From Chloroflexota bacterium (GTDB lineage: Bacteria > Chloroflexota > Anaerolineae > Anaerolineales > Anaerolineaceae): a stretch of DNA of 64,000 nt. The stretch lies in assembly GCA_004347695.1 (NCBI GenBank), contig SLTK01000007.1, forward strand, positions 226,823-290,822, in the 5' to 3' direction. The notes beneath the pieces are model-generated. The model was not told where the DNA came from. It saw only the letters and a list, made by a program, of their open reading frames with translations, and did no database searches. This document shows positions 32,365 through 41,539 of the stretch, piece after piece (position 1 is the stretch's first letter; each line of letters starts with the position of its first letter). Made by a program: the position numbers and the translations under genes.

Positions 32365-33576
32365 TTACCCTATTTCGAGTACCTTCTGGTAGAAAGCTGC
32401 AATTTTAGGACGGACGTGCGAGACTTCGGCGCGATCACGGATCATATTCAGGTTTGCCTGGTTGGCGTTTTCCCGCAAGCCAGGGTCGCTCAACGCCTGA
32501 AGAATGGCCGCTGCCAGTTCTCGGGGCGAACCCGGATTCACCAGCAGTCCGTTGACACCCGGGTCGATCCATTCACGCAGGCTTTCGATATTCCCGGCAA
32601 CCGGGAAGCTGCCGCAGCTCATGGCTTCCAGCAGGGTGTTGGGGGTGCCGTCATGGTCGGTGACAGAAATGGATACCGGGCAGCGGGTAAATAGTTCCCA
32701 GAGCTGACCCTGACCAAGAGCGGGCAGTAAGATCACGCGCTCATCGGCATGGATTGCGGCGGCCCAACGCTCCGCCACTGCTTCTCCTGCCATCGACGGG
32801 CAAAGGAATGCGGTTTGGGGCGCCTGCTCCAGCACCAGCGGGATTGCCTGGAAAAAGGTGTCGGTGCGGGTATAGGCCCGTACCCCACGCGGGTTGATGA
32901 CCAGAGTATGGTCCTTCGGGATGCGGGTTTCCCATTCAGGAGGCAGTGCGGCGCGCATCCGCTGGACGCGTTCCAGATCCATGCCGCCATTGCTGGGTAC
33001 TACCAGGCCAGGATGATCTGCCGGGTAGCCCCACTCATAGGCCAGGCGCAAATCGCGCTGGGCGTCGGTATGCAGGCCGTTGGCGCGCTGCAGAGTCTGG
33101 CGGGTGAGCTTACCCATTGCAGCCGTCTTCGGGGCGTGCAGCGTCAGGTCATTGCCCCAGATAGAGATCACCAACGGGATGCCCACCGGGGTATGGCTGG
33201 CGAGCATGCCCTCAAAGGGGATGCGCAGCGCGTGCACCAGATCAGGTTTGACCTGCGCCACGATTTCCCGGAAACGCGGGGCATAATAGCGCACGCTGAA
33301 CGGTGCAAGCTGGTAACGGGCTGTCAAGAAGGCGTTGCGAAACGTTTTAACCAACCCGCGGCGCAAGCCAGACCGGCGGTTGCCAACCTGCCCCGCTTTG
33401 CCCCCCGCAGTCAAACGGCTGAAGGCAATCGGCACAACATGCAGCGCCTGGATGCCCTCTGGCGGTTCGCAGGGATGCGAGGAGATCAACGTCACCTGAT
33501 ACTGAAGCGCCAATAAGCTATCGAGCCAGCGGTGGGTGATGGGGCTGCGCCCGTCTGCAACGAGTAAAATGTGCAT
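32365..33576 (-). CDS. GT4-type glycosyltransferase
   Basis: A 403-aa GT-B fold enzyme. The N-terminal Rossmann half begins MHILLVADGRSPITHRWLDSL, with PDLVHALRIPFEGMLASH and SIWGNDLTLHAPK; the C-terminal half has the retaining GT4 pattern, PVSISVTDHDGTPNTLLEAMSCGSFPVAGN with the E-x7-E-like glutamate region, and NGLLVNPGSPRELAAAI. Donor and acceptor unknown. It precedes a second GT4-like gene by 33 nt on the same strand, suggesting joint synthesis of a surface glycan or glycolipid. Confidence 0.85.
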   Translation of the reverse strand: MHILLVADGRSPITHRWLDSLLALQYQVTLISSHPCEPPEGIQALHVVPIAFSRLTAGGKAGQVGNRRSGLRRGLVKTFRNAFLTARYQLAPFSVRYYAPRFREIVAQVKPDLVHALRIPFEGMLASHTPVGIPLVISIWGNDLTLHAPKTAAMGKLTRQTLQRANGLHTDAQRDLRLAYEWGYPADHPGLVVPSNGGMDLERVQRMRAALPPEWETRIPKDHTLVINPRGVRAYTRTDTFFQAIPLVLEQAPQTAFLCPSMAGEAVAERWAAAIHADERVILLPALGQGQLWELFTRCPVSISVTDHDGTPNTLLEAMSCGSFPVAGNIESLREWIDPGVNGLLVNPGSPRELAAAILQALSDPGLRENANQANLNMIRDRAEVSHVRPKIAAFYQKVLEIG

Positions 33577-33609
33577 CCTGTCAACATCCTTAATTATTGG
33601 AAGAAATAA

Positions 33610-34722
33610 TTACCCGGAAGGCTCAGAGTAGGATTTTAATGCGGCGGCAATTGCCCGGGAAAACGCCTGGATCATGCCTTCCAGGTTGATGACATCTACG
33701 ATCTGGAAGGAGGCGGCGCCCATTTCACGCAGACGGCCAGGGTTGCTCAGCGCTTTGTAAAGCGCACCGGTCAAGGCCTGCAGGTCGCTGCCGGGCAGCA
33801 ACCAGCCATTTTCCGGACGCACCAGATCGGTCTGGGTGCCGTCAGCTTCGGCTACAATGACCGGCAGCGCAAAGGACATGGCTTGCTGCACTGCCAGCCC
33901 GCCGGTACCTGGCAGGACAAAGAGATCGGCGCTGCGGAACAAATCATCCAACTCATTGCCGTAACGCGCGCCCCAAAACCGCGCCGAGGGGTAAGCCGAA
34001 TCGGCCAGGGTTTCCAACTCCTGGCGCGCCGGACCGTCACCAACAATCCAAACCTGCGGCTGAAGCGAAAAGGGCAATGCTGCGCAGGCGCGCAGCAGCA
34101 AATCGACTCGCTTGCGCGGTTGCAACCGGCCGACATATAAAACGTTAGCCTGACGCGGATCGGTCAAAGGTTTACGCACCGGCGGCGGTTGGGTCGGTTT
34201 AGGCGTGACGGCGTTGGGCGCAACAAAAATACGCTCGGGCTTGCAGCCGATGCGTGCATACTCCTCCGCGCCGCGCCAGGAATAGGCAATCAGCGCGTCA
34301 AAGCGCGACAGGAAGCGCTGCCACGACCGTGCGCGCAAACTGCCGACGTTAGGCGCGCCTAATCCCCAGCCAATGACCGGCTGCCGGCGCGCGTGCATCC
34401 ATTTGACGGCCTGGGGAGTGGAAAGGTAGCGCGGGTTGGCCTCCATGACCAGTACCTCGGGCTGCCAGCTTTCCAGCCAGTCCAGAATGCCGCGCTGCCA
34501 GAGGAAATAAGCAGCACCGCCCAGAATGTGCAGGTTATGCGCCCGCACCAGTTCGCCATGCTGCAGGCTGGTTTGCGAGTCGACCGCTTCGCTGGCACGC
34601 GGCAGCCCGGCAAACAGATGTAAACCTTGCGGGCAAGCCTCGCCTAACGCCTCGAAAAACGGAGCGCGGTAAACCGGGAAGATACGCTGTTGTATGCCCA
34701 AACGCACAGGAATCGCGTTCAT
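33610..34722 (-). CDS. GT4-type glycosyltransferase
   Basis: A 370-aa GT-B protein. It opens IQQRIFPVYRAPFFEALGEACPQGL and has the C-terminal donor-binding features VLYVGRLQPRKRVDLLLRA, VWIVGDGPARQELE and FVLPGTGGLAVQQAMSFALPVIVAE, where the usual E-G-F/L-P-x-x-x-x-E region is replaced by a G-G-L-A-V-Q-Q-A loop. Its start overlaps the sbcC stop by 4 nt (ATGA), and it is followed by the other glycosyltransferase. Sugar and acceptor unknown. Confidence 0.83.
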   Translation of the reverse strand: MNAIPVRLGIQQRIFPVYRAPFFEALGEACPQGLHLFAGLPRASEAVDSQTSLQHGELVRAHNLHILGGAAYFLWQRGILDWLESWQPEVLVMEANPRYLSTPQAVKWMHARRQPVIGWGLGAPNVGSLRARSWQRFLSRFDALIAYSWRGAEEYARIGCKPERIFVAPNAVTPKPTQPPPVRKPLTDPRQANVLYVGRLQPRKRVDLLLRACAALPFSLQPQVWIVGDGPARQELETLADSAYPSARFWGARYGNELDDLFRSADLFVLPGTGGLAVQQAMSFALPVIVAEADGTQTDLVRPENGWLLPGSDLQALTGALYKALSNPGRLREMGAASFQIVDVINLEGMIQAFSRAIAAALKSYSEPSG

Positions 34723-37286
34723 AGCACCTGCACGTGGACGGTTGACCCGCCAACCCCTTTTTCAACCTCGATGCGGGCCGGAAAAGCGTCTTTGAGTTCT
34801 TCGAGGTGAGTAATGACCAGAATCTTCTCGAAATCACCGCGCACCTGGTTGATGGCTTCGATCAGGCGCTGGCGGCCGTCTGCGTCCTGGCTGCCAAAAC
34901 CTTCGTCAATGACCAGGGTTTGCAGGCGTGCTCCGGCACGGTGGGCCAACACCCGCGAAAGCGCCAGGCGGATGGCAAAGTTAACTCTGAATGCCTCGCC
35001 GCCGGAATACATTTCATATTCACGGTAGGCGCCGCTGGCATCGCTGATCTTGATGTCCAGCGTCTCTTTTTTATCCGAGCGTTTGTTGTCCTTGTAATCG
35101 GCCTGAGTCTCGAACTTGAGCGCCATGGCGCCGTTGCTCAAGCGTTCCAGCAAATCGTTGGCCTGGGTTTCGATTTCCGGCAGGGCTTGTTCGATCAATA
35201 AGGCCGGGATGCCGTCTTTGCTAAAAGCTCGTTCCAACTGCTTCAGCAGGCTGATCTGGCGTTGGATCTCGTCGCGCCTGGCAAGCAGTGATTTTTGTTG
35301 TTTGCGATGGTAGTCCAGATTCTTGATCCGGCCTTGCGCTCCGCCAACCTCGATGTTTTTACGGTTGACCTGTTCTTTGAGCGCGACCACCTCACTTTCC
35401 AGGCCTTTCCGGTCAGGCAGGCGGGATTTAAGCTGCTGAACTTCTTGCTCCGACTGCTGTTTTTCAACTGTCAATTGCTCCAGCGAATGCTGTTCGCTGG
35501 CAATGGATGCCGCGAGAGTGGAAATCTCGCGTTCCAGCGGCATGAGGGTGGCGCGGGCATGATCCACCGTGCGTTTCTGATCTTCACTGGTGCGGCGGCG
35601 CTGTTCAGATTGGCGCACGGCCTCGTGGACGGCTGCATCATAGCCGATCTGACCGGCTTCGGCATCTAGCGCCAGAATTGCGGCCCGAGCAGCGGGTTCA
35701 TAGTCCTCGTTTTCCAGTGATGTCTCCACAGCAGTCAATTGGGGCAGGAATTCGGCCTGGAATTTTTGACTCACCTCGCGAATTTGAGCCAGGCGGGCTT
35801 CCTCGCGGGAAAGGTTCTGGTGATTCTGCTGGATGCGGGCATCCAGGCTGGTCAGGTTGTTCAGTTGATCGACAATCGCCTTCATGCGGCCTTTATTGGC
35901 CTGTAATTGCCCGGCAAGCTCCCGCTGGCGGGTTTCCTTACCACTTTTCTCAGCTTGCAGGTCGCTCACCATTCGCTGGCGTTCTGAAACCGAAAGGGGT
36001 TTCTTGCACACCGGGCACAATTCCTCTTCCGCTTCACCCAGGCGAGCGATGCGTTCGGTCAATGAGCCTAATTCACGCACTACTGCCTGGAGATTGAGAT
36101 CCACTTCAGAGTTGGCCAGGCGCAGCGCTTCACGCTGCTCGTTCAACTCACCCATGTGCTGCTTCTGCCCGGCAAGGAGTTCGGCCTCGACACGCAGCCG
36201 TTCCAACGACTGTTCGATTTCCGATGTTTCCGCTGCTTTGGCATCCACCTCGGCCTGGCGTTGACGCAGCGCATTCAACAGGGTGGTAAGCTCGGCCTGC
36301 TTTTTTTCGAGTACAGCCTGTTGCGTAGATCGTTTCTCGGTCACTGCGCGTTGCCGGGCAGCCAGCGCTTCCCAATGCTCGAGCTGTTGGCGGTCCTTAA
36401 GCCAGGCCTGGTACTCCTGCTCGATTTCAGGTGCGGCGGCCAGCGCCTGCTGATATTTTTCTTTTTCCTGGATGCGCTGCTTGAGTTGCTGTTGCACACC
36501 GGCTAATCGCTGCTGATCGCTTTGCCACCGGACGGTTTTTTCCTCCAGCGACTTTTGCAAGCTTTTTAGCATGTTTTCCTGCTGAACAGCAGCTTCCAGC
36601 GCGGCTGATTTCGTATCGAGCAACTCGGTAAGATGTCCCAATTCAGTTTCGAGCTGTTTGAGTTGATTTTGATATTCCGGTTCGCGCGCCAGTTCCTCAT
36701 CGATTCCCTGTAACTGCCCGGCGATCCCATTTTTGTCAGATTCCTGCGCGCGAATATTTTTGGCCGCCTGCGCCCGGTAGGTTTCCCAGATCTCGAGCCC
36801 GAGGACATTGGAAAGGATGTGCTTGCGTTCACCGGGACGCTGCTGTGCAAATTGATCGGCTTTACCCTGCAGGAAGAACGAGGCATTGATGAACGTGTCA
36901 TAATCCAGGCGTAGCACCTGTTGGATACGGTCTTCGGTGGCGCGCAGCGAACTCTCGGTCAGTGTGCGCCAGCGGCCGGCATCATCCTGGATCATAAATT
37001 CCAACACAGTGGTCTTGTTGCGCGGTTTGCTGCGCTGCACCCGGTAAAGGCTGTTCTCATAGGTGAAATCCAGGATGACTTCAGCGGCGTCGGCGTGGCT
37101 GTTAATAATATCCTCATCCTTGCCGCGCGCTTTGCCAAATAATGCCCAGGTGATGCTGTCCAGAATGGAAGATTTACCGGCCCCATTTTGACCTGAAATG
37201 CAGGCCAGGTTGATCCCTTCGAAGGGTATCTCAACCGGATCCCGGTAAGACAAAAAGCCGCTGAGTTTCAGACGGACTGGGTTCAT
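34719..37286 (-). CDS. sbcC: SbcC/Rad50-like nuclease subunit, SMC-type ATPase
   Basis: ATPase subunit of the SbcCD (Mre11-Rad50) complex, which trims hairpins and protein-blocked DNA ends. 855 aa. Walker A GQNGAGKSS at residues 33-41; long coiled coils on both sides; the zinc-hook CPVC at 424-427 (Cys424, Cys427) in the middle; signature MYSGGEAFRVNFAIRLALSR and Walker B TLVIDEGFGSQDADG near the end. It is separated from sbcD by a CNNM/CorC gene rather than directly adjacent. Starts overlap: its ATG overlaps the CorC stop by 4 nt. Confidence 0.95.
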   Translation of the reverse strand: MNPVRLKLSGFLSYRDPVEIPFEGINLACISGQNGAGKSSILDSITWALFGKARGKDEDIINSHADAAEVILDFTYENSLYRVQRSKPRNKTTVLEFMIQDDAGRWRTLTESSLRATEDRIQQVLRLDYDTFINASFFLQGKADQFAQQRPGERKHILSNVLGLEIWETYRAQAAKNIRAQESDKNGIAGQLQGIDEELAREPEYQNQLKQLETELGHLTELLDTKSAALEAAVQQENMLKSLQKSLEEKTVRWQSDQQRLAGVQQQLKQRIQEKEKYQQALAAAPEIEQEYQAWLKDRQQLEHWEALAARQRAVTEKRSTQQAVLEKKQAELTTLLNALRQRQAEVDAKAAETSEIEQSLERLRVEAELLAGQKQHMGELNEQREALRLANSEVDLNLQAVVRELGSLTERIARLGEAEEELCPVCKKPLSVSERQRMVSDLQAEKSGKETRQRELAGQLQANKGRMKAIVDQLNNLTSLDARIQQNHQNLSREEARLAQIREVSQKFQAEFLPQLTAVETSLENEDYEPAARAAILALDAEAGQIGYDAAVHEAVRQSEQRRRTSEDQKRTVDHARATLMPLEREISTLAASIASEQHSLEQLTVEKQQSEQEVQQLKSRLPDRKGLESEVVALKEQVNRKNIEVGGAQGRIKNLDYHRKQQKSLLARRDEIQRQISLLKQLERAFSKDGIPALLIEQALPEIETQANDLLERLSNGAMALKFETQADYKDNKRSDKKETLDIKISDASGAYREYEMYSGGEAFRVNFAIRLALSRVLAHRAGARLQTLVIDEGFGSQDADGRQRLIEAINQVRGDFEKILVITHLEELKDAFPARIEVEKGVGGSTVHVQVL

Positions 37287-38605
37287 ATAGCAGCGCTTTC
37301 ATCCTCTAACGGTTTTTTCGTGACCAGCACCTTATCCACTCGCCGGCCATCCATATCAAGAATCTCGAAGCGGTACGCCTTCCACTCGAAAGAATGCCCA
37401 GCGGTCGGGATGGAGCCGATTTGACTCATGACAAAGCCGCCCAGGGTTTGATAACCAATCCTATCTTCGTCGGGCAGTTCATCCACGTCCAGGATCTCCT
37501 TCAAATCGACGATATCCAGCAGGCCGTCGAGCAGCCAGGAGCCGTCTTCACGCTGCACGGCTTCCGGTTCGGTATCGTCACCGGGGCCGGGAATGTCACC
37601 AACGATAGCCTTGAGCACGTCGTAGAGCGTGACCATGCCAAGCAGCCCACCATATTCATCGATGACCAGTGCTTCATGAACGCCGGCTTCTTTGATCAAC
37701 TCCAATACCTTCAACGCGGACATGCTGTCCGGGACAAATAGCGGCGGCACCAGCAAATCACGGATTTCAAAAGGGTCACCCGCGACCAGTTTTTCCAGGA
37801 AATCTTTGGCGCGCAAGATACCCTGCACATTATCCAGGTTATCCACACCCACCGGGAAGCGGCTGTGTTTGCTGCTGAGGAGATCGGCCAGGATCTCTTC
37901 ACGCGATTCGGTGAGATCGAGCCATTCGATCTCGGTGCGGGGCGTCATGATGGCATCGATGTAGCGGGCATTCAGTTGGAAAATACCTTCAACCATGTCC
38001 TGTTCGGCAGCCTGGAATACACCGACCTGCGTGCCCTGCTCCATTAAAACCCGGATTTCTTCTTCTGTGACAGGCGGTTCAGCCGGTGGGGTGATGCCGA
38101 GCAGGCGCAGGCCGAAATCGGTCGATGCGCTGAGCAGGCTGACTACTGGCGCGGCGATGCGTGAAAGGAAGCGCATGGGTTTGGCCATCGCCATGGCGGC
38201 TTTTTCCGGGTTATTCAAGGCCAGCCGCTTGGGAATCAACTCGCCGATCACCAGGGTGAAGTAGGTGGTGAGCAGTACCACAATGACAAAAGCGACGCCG
38301 GTTGCATACGGCTTTAGCCAGTCAATTCGGGCCAGCAAGACTCCCAGTCGTTCCGCCAGGGTCGCGCCGCCAAATGCGCCAGCTAAAATCCCGACCAGGG
38401 TGATGCCAATTTGAACCGTGGAGAGAAAGCGATTGGGCGATTCAGCCAGCTCCAATGCCACCCGGGCAGATGTGTCGCCTTCATCTGACTTCTGTTGCAG
38501 GCGTATCTTACGAGCGGAAAGGACAGCCAGTTCCGACATGGCAAAAACGCCGTTGATGATCAAGAGCAAAAAAATGATCGTGATTTCGACCAGCGAATTG
38601 TTCAT
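37283..38605 (-). CDS. CNNM/CorC-type membrane protein with CBS pair
   Basis: A 440-aa membrane protein. DUF21 domain with four hydrophobic segments (IIFLLLIINGVFAMSELAVLSA; a VGILAGAFGGATLA loop; GVAFVIVVLLTTYFTLVIGELIPKRLAL), then two CBS repeats (MTPRTEIEWLDL; LEKLVAGDPFEIRDLLV; VHEALVIDEYGGLLGMVTLYDVL) and a C-terminal CorC_HlyC transporter-associated domain (LGGFVMSQIGSIPTAGHSFEW). Family members are Mg2+ (Na+-exchange) transporters or cobalt/magnesium efflux proteins; often called hemolysin-like in older annotations. Lies within an sbcD-corC-sbcC series. Confidence 0.9.
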   Translation of the reverse strand: MNNSLVEITIIFLLLIINGVFAMSELAVLSARKIRLQQKSDEGDTSARVALELAESPNRFLSTVQIGITLVGILAGAFGGATLAERLGVLLARIDWLKPYATGVAFVIVVLLTTYFTLVIGELIPKRLALNNPEKAAMAMAKPMRFLSRIAAPVVSLLSASTDFGLRLLGITPPAEPPVTEEEIRVLMEQGTQVGVFQAAEQDMVEGIFQLNARYIDAIMTPRTEIEWLDLTESREEILADLLSSKHSRFPVGVDNLDNVQGILRAKDFLEKLVAGDPFEIRDLLVPPLFVPDSMSALKVLELIKEAGVHEALVIDEYGGLLGMVTLYDVLKAIVGDIPGPGDDTEPEAVQREDGSWLLDGLLDIVDLKEILDVDELPDEDRIGYQTLGGFVMSQIGSIPTAGHSFEWKAYRFEILDMDGRRVDKVLVTKKPLEDESAAI

Positions 38606-38619
38606 AAGACCGGCGTTGG

Positions 38620-39888
38620 CTAACCTGTTTCTTCTTCGTTATTTTCGGCGGCTTGCATAATCTGGCTGGCCAGCGCGTTCAATTCCGCGACCTCGCGATT
38701 TTCCTGATCGTAAGTCTTCCAGTACAGCCCCAGCAACTCCAGCGGCGGCAGTGTGCTGACGGCCTGGTCAGGCGCCAGGCGCAGCCGGGATTCGGATCTG
38801 GGACGGCGCACCAGGTGAAAATCGAAGGCTTCTTCCGCATATTTACGCAGAGCTGCCTCGTCGATCAGCGATTCCCAGTCGCGTGGATACTCGATAGACA
38901 ACCGGACGATAGCGTCCTTCAACTGCTCTTGAGGGGCCAGGGCAGCCAGCATAGCTTTTAATAAATCCTCGGCTGCGGGCAGCCCTTTGCCAGACCTTTT
39001 GGCCAGGTCTACCCGGCGGTCGATGAAGCGCCGGCCATTAAGCTTGCGCCATTCCACCTCGGTGTGCCCGCGCTCCACTCTGGCAATCACGTAATATTTG
39101 TCGTCTGCGGCTTCGCCAAAATCTACCCGCTCGATCGAGCCGGGGTAGATCACCGGCGGATGCTGGTTTTCGTTCAGGTTTTGGGATTTATGGATATGCC
39201 CGAGTGCGACGTAATCCAGGCGCGGGTCGCGCACCTGCGAACCCTGCAGGATCAGGTCGTTGCCCAGCATGACGCTGCGCTCGCTGCCGAACACAGCACC
39301 CTGCACGGACCCATGCGAGGTCAGAATCACAGGCAGGAGCGGGTCAATTTGCTTGAACCACTCCGCGATCAAATGTGAGAGCGCGCTTTCGATTTGTTCG
39401 TAAACAGCCCCTATCTGTACACCGCTTAATTCTCTGGCGGCCATCAAGTTGGAGCGTGAAATCCACGGCAGCGCCATAACCTGCACCTGCAGCCCGTCCA
39501 GGTCTTTCGGGGTGAGCAGCGCCGGCTGACCAAGAACGTGCACGCCCGAAACATCCAGCGTATCGTATTCCTGCATGGCGTGGGCGCGGCCGGTTGCCGG
39601 TGAAAGGTCGTGATTGCCAACCAGCAGCAATGTGGGAATCGCAGCCCGCGAAAGCCGCATGATGCGTTTGCCCCATTCGCGTTGGTAGGTGGGAGACGGG
39701 GAGCGGTCTTTGTAGGCGTCGCCGGCGAAGATCACCAGATCAACTTTTTCTTGAATGGCAGCATCCACGATGGTATCGAGCGCCTTGAGAAAATCCAACA
39801 CACGATATGGCAGACCGCTCACCGGGTCGTGGCGGCCATAATTGGCGATATCGATATGGGCGTCGGCGAAGTGGAGGACTTTGATCAT
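38620..39888 (-). CDS. sbcD: SbcD/Mre11-like nuclease subunit
   Basis: Mn-dependent 3'-5' exonuclease and endonuclease subunit of SbcCD. Phosphoesterase motifs are in order: LHFADAHID (Asp8 and His10), DLVIFAGDAYKD, LLVGNHDLSPATGRAHA, VILTSHGSVQGA and VALGHIHKSQNL. 422 aa; the C-terminal part is helical as in capping domains that bind SbcC. The stop lies 15 nt before the CorC gene and the C39-like gene upstream ends 9 nt before its ATG, so all probably share a transcript. Confidence 0.95.
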   Translation of the reverse strand: MIKVLHFADAHIDIANYGRHDPVSGLPYRVLDFLKALDTIVDAAIQEKVDLVIFAGDAYKDRSPSPTYQREWGKRIMRLSRAAIPTLLLVGNHDLSPATGRAHAMQEYDTLDVSGVHVLGQPALLTPKDLDGLQVQVMALPWISRSNLMAARELSGVQIGAVYEQIESALSHLIAEWFKQIDPLLPVILTSHGSVQGAVFGSERSVMLGNDLILQGSQVRDPRLDYVALGHIHKSQNLNENQHPPVIYPGSIERVDFGEAADDKYYVIARVERGHTEVEWRKLNGRRFIDRRVDLAKRSGKGLPAAEDLLKAMLAALAPQEQLKDAIVRLSIEYPRDWESLIDEAALRKYAEEAFDFHLVRRPRSESRLRLAPDQAVSTLPPLELLGLYWKTYDQENREVAELNALASQIMQAAENNEEETG

Positions 39889-39896
39889 GACTTTAT

Positions 39897-41186
39897 TCAG
39901 GGTTGAATGCCCAATTGCTGCGCCAGCTCTAAACCCGGCAGGAATCCGGGGTGATATTCCAGACTCTTGCGGACGTCTTCCGCTGCACCGGCAGTGTCGC
40001 CCAACAATGACCGGGCGCGAGCACGCCAGATGAAGCTCTCTTCCAGGTAAGGTTCGGCTGCTGATTGGATGGTGTTGTCAGCCAGGTTGATGACGTCCTG
40101 GTAACGGCCGGTGAAATAATAGGCAAAATACGGGCCGGTCTGGTACCACATCATACGCCAGGGGCGATCGTTCTCCGGTAGAGCTGCCATCAGGCGGAAC
40201 GCCTGGTCGAAGGCGCTGGAGGCCCCGCCGTAATCCTGCAGGCTCACCAGGCTGGAACCGCGGTTGAACCAGGTGAAAAATTGTTGCACCCCGGTCAAGC
40301 GGATGGCCTCATCCGCGGCGGTCTGGGCGGCAATCTGGTAACTGGTGGTTTCGTCGGCGGATGCGCCAAGAATACGCATCAAATTTTGTTCAAGATCCTG
40401 CGGGTAAATCACCAGATAAGTGTAATTGAAACTGCGCCACTGGGTGTATAAATCGTCATAGCTGATGAGGTAATCGGCGCTGTAATAGGAATCCTGGGTA
40501 ATGAACTCTTTTTTGGCATCATCGTAACCGGTGACCACGGCATAATGTCCCACCCAGCCTAACTTGCCGTTGAAATCTTTGAGGATGATGCCTTTTTCGA
40601 CCAATACAACAAATTCTTCAGCAACCAGTTTTTTGAGCAGGTCAAGGGTGCCGCCAACCCGTACGACGGCTTTGAATTGCGTATTACTGAGGACATAATC
40701 GGCCAGCTCATAAGGCATGACGTTTTTATCTTGTTCAAACGGTTTTACCACCTGCCCAACATCTGTGCGTTCGCCCTGCCAGCCCCAGTATGTCAGTGCC
40801 ATCGCCAGGGTGGCCGGCGCGCAGTAGTTCCACAGCCCGTGCTGATCGATGTAGCGGACGCCACTCAGGCTGACTGTCGCCGGGATAGGGGTGGCAGTTG
40901 GCGTGAGCGTTGGCGTAGGTCCGACCAGAGTGTTGGTCGGCAGCGGAGTAGAGGTGGCGGTGAGGGTCGCCTGGGCTTGCATGGTTTCCTGCACCATGGT
41001 TGCCAGTTGAGCCTCCGGCACAAAAACAGCTTCCTGCGGCGGCGAAATGGCGTATTGGATATTGACCCGCAGCTTATTCAACTGGAAAAGCGCAGGCTCA
41101 CGCAGGGAAGGAATGAGCAATATTGCCCCGATCGCCAGCAATCCCACTGTCAGCAGTCCGAGCAGGAAGATAACAGCTTTTCGCAT
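39897..41186 (-). CDS. membrane-anchored C39-like cysteine peptidase with TPR-type tail
   Basis: A 429-aa protein. One N-terminal TM helix (AVIFLLGLLTVGLLAIGAILLI) anchors it, followed by a Thr/Pro linker. Residues of about 110-265 form a papain-like C39 domain: HGLWNYCAPATLAMALTYWG places the catalytic Cys (NYCAPATL), and WVGHYAVVTGYDDAKKEF places His and the following Asp/Asn. The C-terminal 160 residues are helical, with TPR-like repeats (WFNRGSSLVSLQDYGGASSAF; FIWRARARSLLGDTAGAAEDV). Extracytoplasmic processing is likely; substrate unknown. First gene of the sbc/glycosyltransferase run. Confidence 0.85.
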   Translation of the reverse strand: MRKAVIFLLGLLTVGLLAIGAILLIPSLREPALFQLNKLRVNIQYAISPPQEAVFVPEAQLATMVQETMQAQATLTATSTPLPTNTLVGPTPTLTPTATPIPATVSLSGVRYIDQHGLWNYCAPATLAMALTYWGWQGERTDVGQVVKPFEQDKNVMPYELADYVLSNTQFKAVVRVGGTLDLLKKLVAEEFVVLVEKGIILKDFNGKLGWVGHYAVVTGYDDAKKEFITQDSYYSADYLISYDDLYTQWRSFNYTYLVIYPQDLEQNLMRILGASADETTSYQIAAQTAADEAIRLTGVQQFFTWFNRGSSLVSLQDYGGASSAFDQAFRLMAALPENDRPWRMMWYQTGPYFAYYFTGRYQDVINLADNTIQSAAEPYLEESFIWRARARSLLGDTAGAAEDVRKSLEYHPGFLPGLELAQQLGIQP

Positions 41187-41248
41187 GAATGAATTATAAC
41201 ATTTGCCATAATCGCGGGCATTTTGTAGAACAATACGCCGGTTGTCCT

Positions 41249-41290
41249 TACGAGACCTCGGAGAGGTCGAAGCAATCTAGGCTGGCATTC
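41249..41290. repeat. dispersed GAAGCAATC-type repeat
   Basis: TACGAGACCTCGGAGAGGTCGAAGCAATC (read in pieces) contains an internal GACCTC/GAGGTC stem and resembles 17719-17760. The remainder of 41187-41410 shows no gene. Confidence 0.45.
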
Positions 41291-41413
41291 GGGCAGCCTG
41301 TCTATGGCGCAGTTGCCTTGCAGGTGTATTCAGACCGCAGGCTCGCCTGGTTCGCTCATGGAGACATTGAAACAACAGGCAAGCAGACAGCTTATTCTCC
41401 ACGGCGTTGAAAA

Positions 41414-41441
41414 TTGGATATAATTCTCTCTATGGTATAAT
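41414..41441 (+). promoter_or_regulatory. candidate promoter of glgP
   Basis: TTGGAT at 41414-41419, 16-nt spacer, TATAAT at 41436-41441, followed by a leader of about 90 nt that includes a CTGC...GCAG stem at about 41460-41478. Confidence 0.55.
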
Positions 41442-41539
41442 TTCGCGCCGTTGTATAGACCTGCACGCTTGCGGGCAGCTTTACGATCGCACTAAATTAT
41501 TTTTTTATTTAACGATATTTAGTTTAGATTGGATGATCA

